Source: Arcobacter sp.
GTDB taxonomy: Bacteria; Campylobacterota; Campylobacteria; Campylobacterales; Sulfurimonadaceae
Length of the DNA: 64,000 nt
Assembly: GCA_024637195.1 (NCBI GenBank)
Contig: JAGXFN010000011.1
Coordinates: 62,001-126,000 of the forward strand
Direction of reading: 5' to 3'
Numbering within the stretch: the stretch's first letter is position 1; the number at the start of each line of letters is the position of its first letter. The translations under genes and the position numbers were made by a program. This document shows, one piece after another, positions 63,070 through 64,000 of the stretch. Under the pieces are notes generated by a model. The model was given only the letters and a program-made list of their open reading frames with translations, was not told the DNA's origin and searched no databases.

Positions 63070-64000
63070 TTAGAACTTGGCACTTAATGACATAGAATAC
63101 GAACGACCAGTTTTAAATTTTAAGATTGTTTTTGAACCTTCTATCCATTCTGTTTCCCCATCTAATAAATTTTTCATCTTAAGCGTCAAGGCAAAGTTTG
63201 TATTCAACGCTGTAGATTTAAAATATTCAATCCACGTCAAGTCTAACAATGCAGGTGGAATCTCATATTGATCTAGTGCATATACATTTCTAACAGTGGT
63301 AGTCAATGGATTTTCTGTTCCAATGCGCATCAATCTTTTGTCCATCTTATTAAATGACAGATTAACAGAACGTGTTCCTACTTCATTATAGTTCATTGCA
63401 AGGTTTATAACTTGTGGTGACAAGCCTTGCAATCCTCTGTCGTCTGATACATACCTTGCTTTTTGTTCTGCGGAAAGTTCAATAGATGAACTTAGATAAG
63501 TATAATTACCAGAAATGCTGAAATTATTCAAGTCATCCGATATAAAATCAAGATTTTTATTTGCACTTAATTCTAAACCTGCAATATCAGCAGCAAGTGC
63601 ATTGTCATATGAAAATGTCAATGCCCCACTTGTATTTTCTACCACGGTATCTTCAATTGGATTGTCTAACTGCTTGTAAAACAAAGCAAAACTTATGACA
63701 TCTGTTGTATTAAAGTAGTATTCATACCTGGCATCATAGTTTTTGATATCTGTTTCAATCAAGCTTGGGTTTCCAATCACTAGAGCATCAAAAACAGGAT
63801 GTGTAAATTGGGCTGGGGCAACCTCTCTAAAATCTGGATAAATATATGTCTGTGCATAAGCAAAGCGCAATTGGTTTTGTTCATCAAAAATAATTTTTGC
63901 TGCTATACTTGGCAGCGTTTTTGAAAATTCCAGCATTGTCTCTTCTGAGCCTACTATATTTCCCGCACCTTTATTGAACTGATCAACAGTTTGTTCCAGA
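63070..64000 (-). CDS. TonB-dependent outer-membrane receptor (C-terminal part, cut by window end)
   Basis: The frame remains open to the window edge, so the N-terminus, plug and TonB box lie outside. The visible ~310 residues are alternating beta-strands of the barrel (LRFAYAQTYIYPDFREVAP, YEYYFNTTDVISFALFYKQL, NFSISGNYTYLSS) and end with the aromatic-terminated strand SYSMSLSAKF, the BAM-recognition signal. The ligand is unknown. The short gap to the DUF1566 gene suggests one transcript. Confidence 0.88.
   Translation of the reverse strand, partial: LEQTVDQFNKGAGNIVGSEETMLEFSKTLPSIAAKIIFDEQNQLRFAYAQTYIYPDFREVAPAQFTHPVFDALVIGNPSLIETDIKNYDARYEYYFNTTDVISFALFYKQLDNPIEDTVVENTSGALTFSYDNALAADIAGLELSANKNLDFISDDLNNFSISGNYTYLSSSIELSAEQKARYVSDDRGLQGLSPQVINLAMNYNEVGTRSVNLSFNKMDKRLMRIGTENPLTTTVRNVYALDQYEIPPALLDLTWIEYFKSTALNTNFALTLKMKNLLDGETEWIEGSKTILKFKTGRSYSMSLSAKF

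Overview
The window reads as a chromosomal segment of a Campylobacterota (Epsilonproteobacteria) bacterium, most like the free-living Sulfurimonas/Sulfuricurvum/Sulfurovum group. The basis is gene content and order. trxB-trxA-yraN-hom-aminotransferase, and a zinc-ribbon protein-waaA-pseudouridine synthase-ffh-rpsP-KH-rimM-trmD-rplS block, follow the order I recall from Helicobacter pylori and Campylobacter jejuni. There are also paired DUF2393 proteins, an HP0958-type zinc-ribbon protein and many small overlapping operons. Genus is not resolved. I saw no rRNA, tRNA, CRISPR array or insertion sequence.

Layout. 1-1.9 kb (+): hisIE and two DUF2393 membrane proteins. 1.9-17.6 kb (-): radical SAM protein, purF, dapB, trxB, a thioredoxin-like protein, trxA, yraN, a formate dehydrogenase, an orphan response regulator, hom, an aminotransferase, two envelope proteins, a SpoU methyltransferase, rsmI, rpmE, rsmE and a small membrane protein. 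17.6-21.2 kb: cofactor genes moeA (+) and moaA-queE-queD (-). 21.5-30.4 kb (-): one very large, visibly GC-richer gene for a cyclic beta-1,2-glucan synthase, flanked by AT-rich DNA, probably acquired by transfer. 30.8-37.7 kb (-): a sensor-like membrane protein and a tightly packed four-gene operon (M20 peptidase, two RimK-like ATP-grasp ligases, M14 carboxypeptidase) that looks like an uncharacterised peptide-ligation system. 37.9-46.7 kb (-): the translation/SRP/envelope block plus Nif3-like, NYN-LOTUS and TPR proteins. 46.8-58.5 kb: DedA, lipoprotein, pckA, NhaC-type antiporter, GNAT, L,D-transpeptidase, chemotaxis receptor and RecD-like helicase. 58.6-64 kb: glyQ, ferredoxin, membrane protein, a Cys-repeat lipoprotein with an in-frame TGA, dksA, aroK, a DUF1566 protein and a TonB-dependent receptor cut by the window end.

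How the genes fit together. Most of the window is housekeeping: amino-acid, purine, deazapurine and molybdopterin synthesis, rRNA modification and ribosome maturation. moaA and moeA supply the cofactor used by the formate dehydrogenase. The strongest candidates for undescribed biology are the ATP-grasp/peptidase operon, and the Cys-repeat lipoprotein whose TGA falls exactly on a repeat cysteine (selenocysteine or a nonsense mutation). Below these come a structured promoter-bearing spacer between ffh and rpsP and a duplicated trmD start that creates a coupling micro-ORF.
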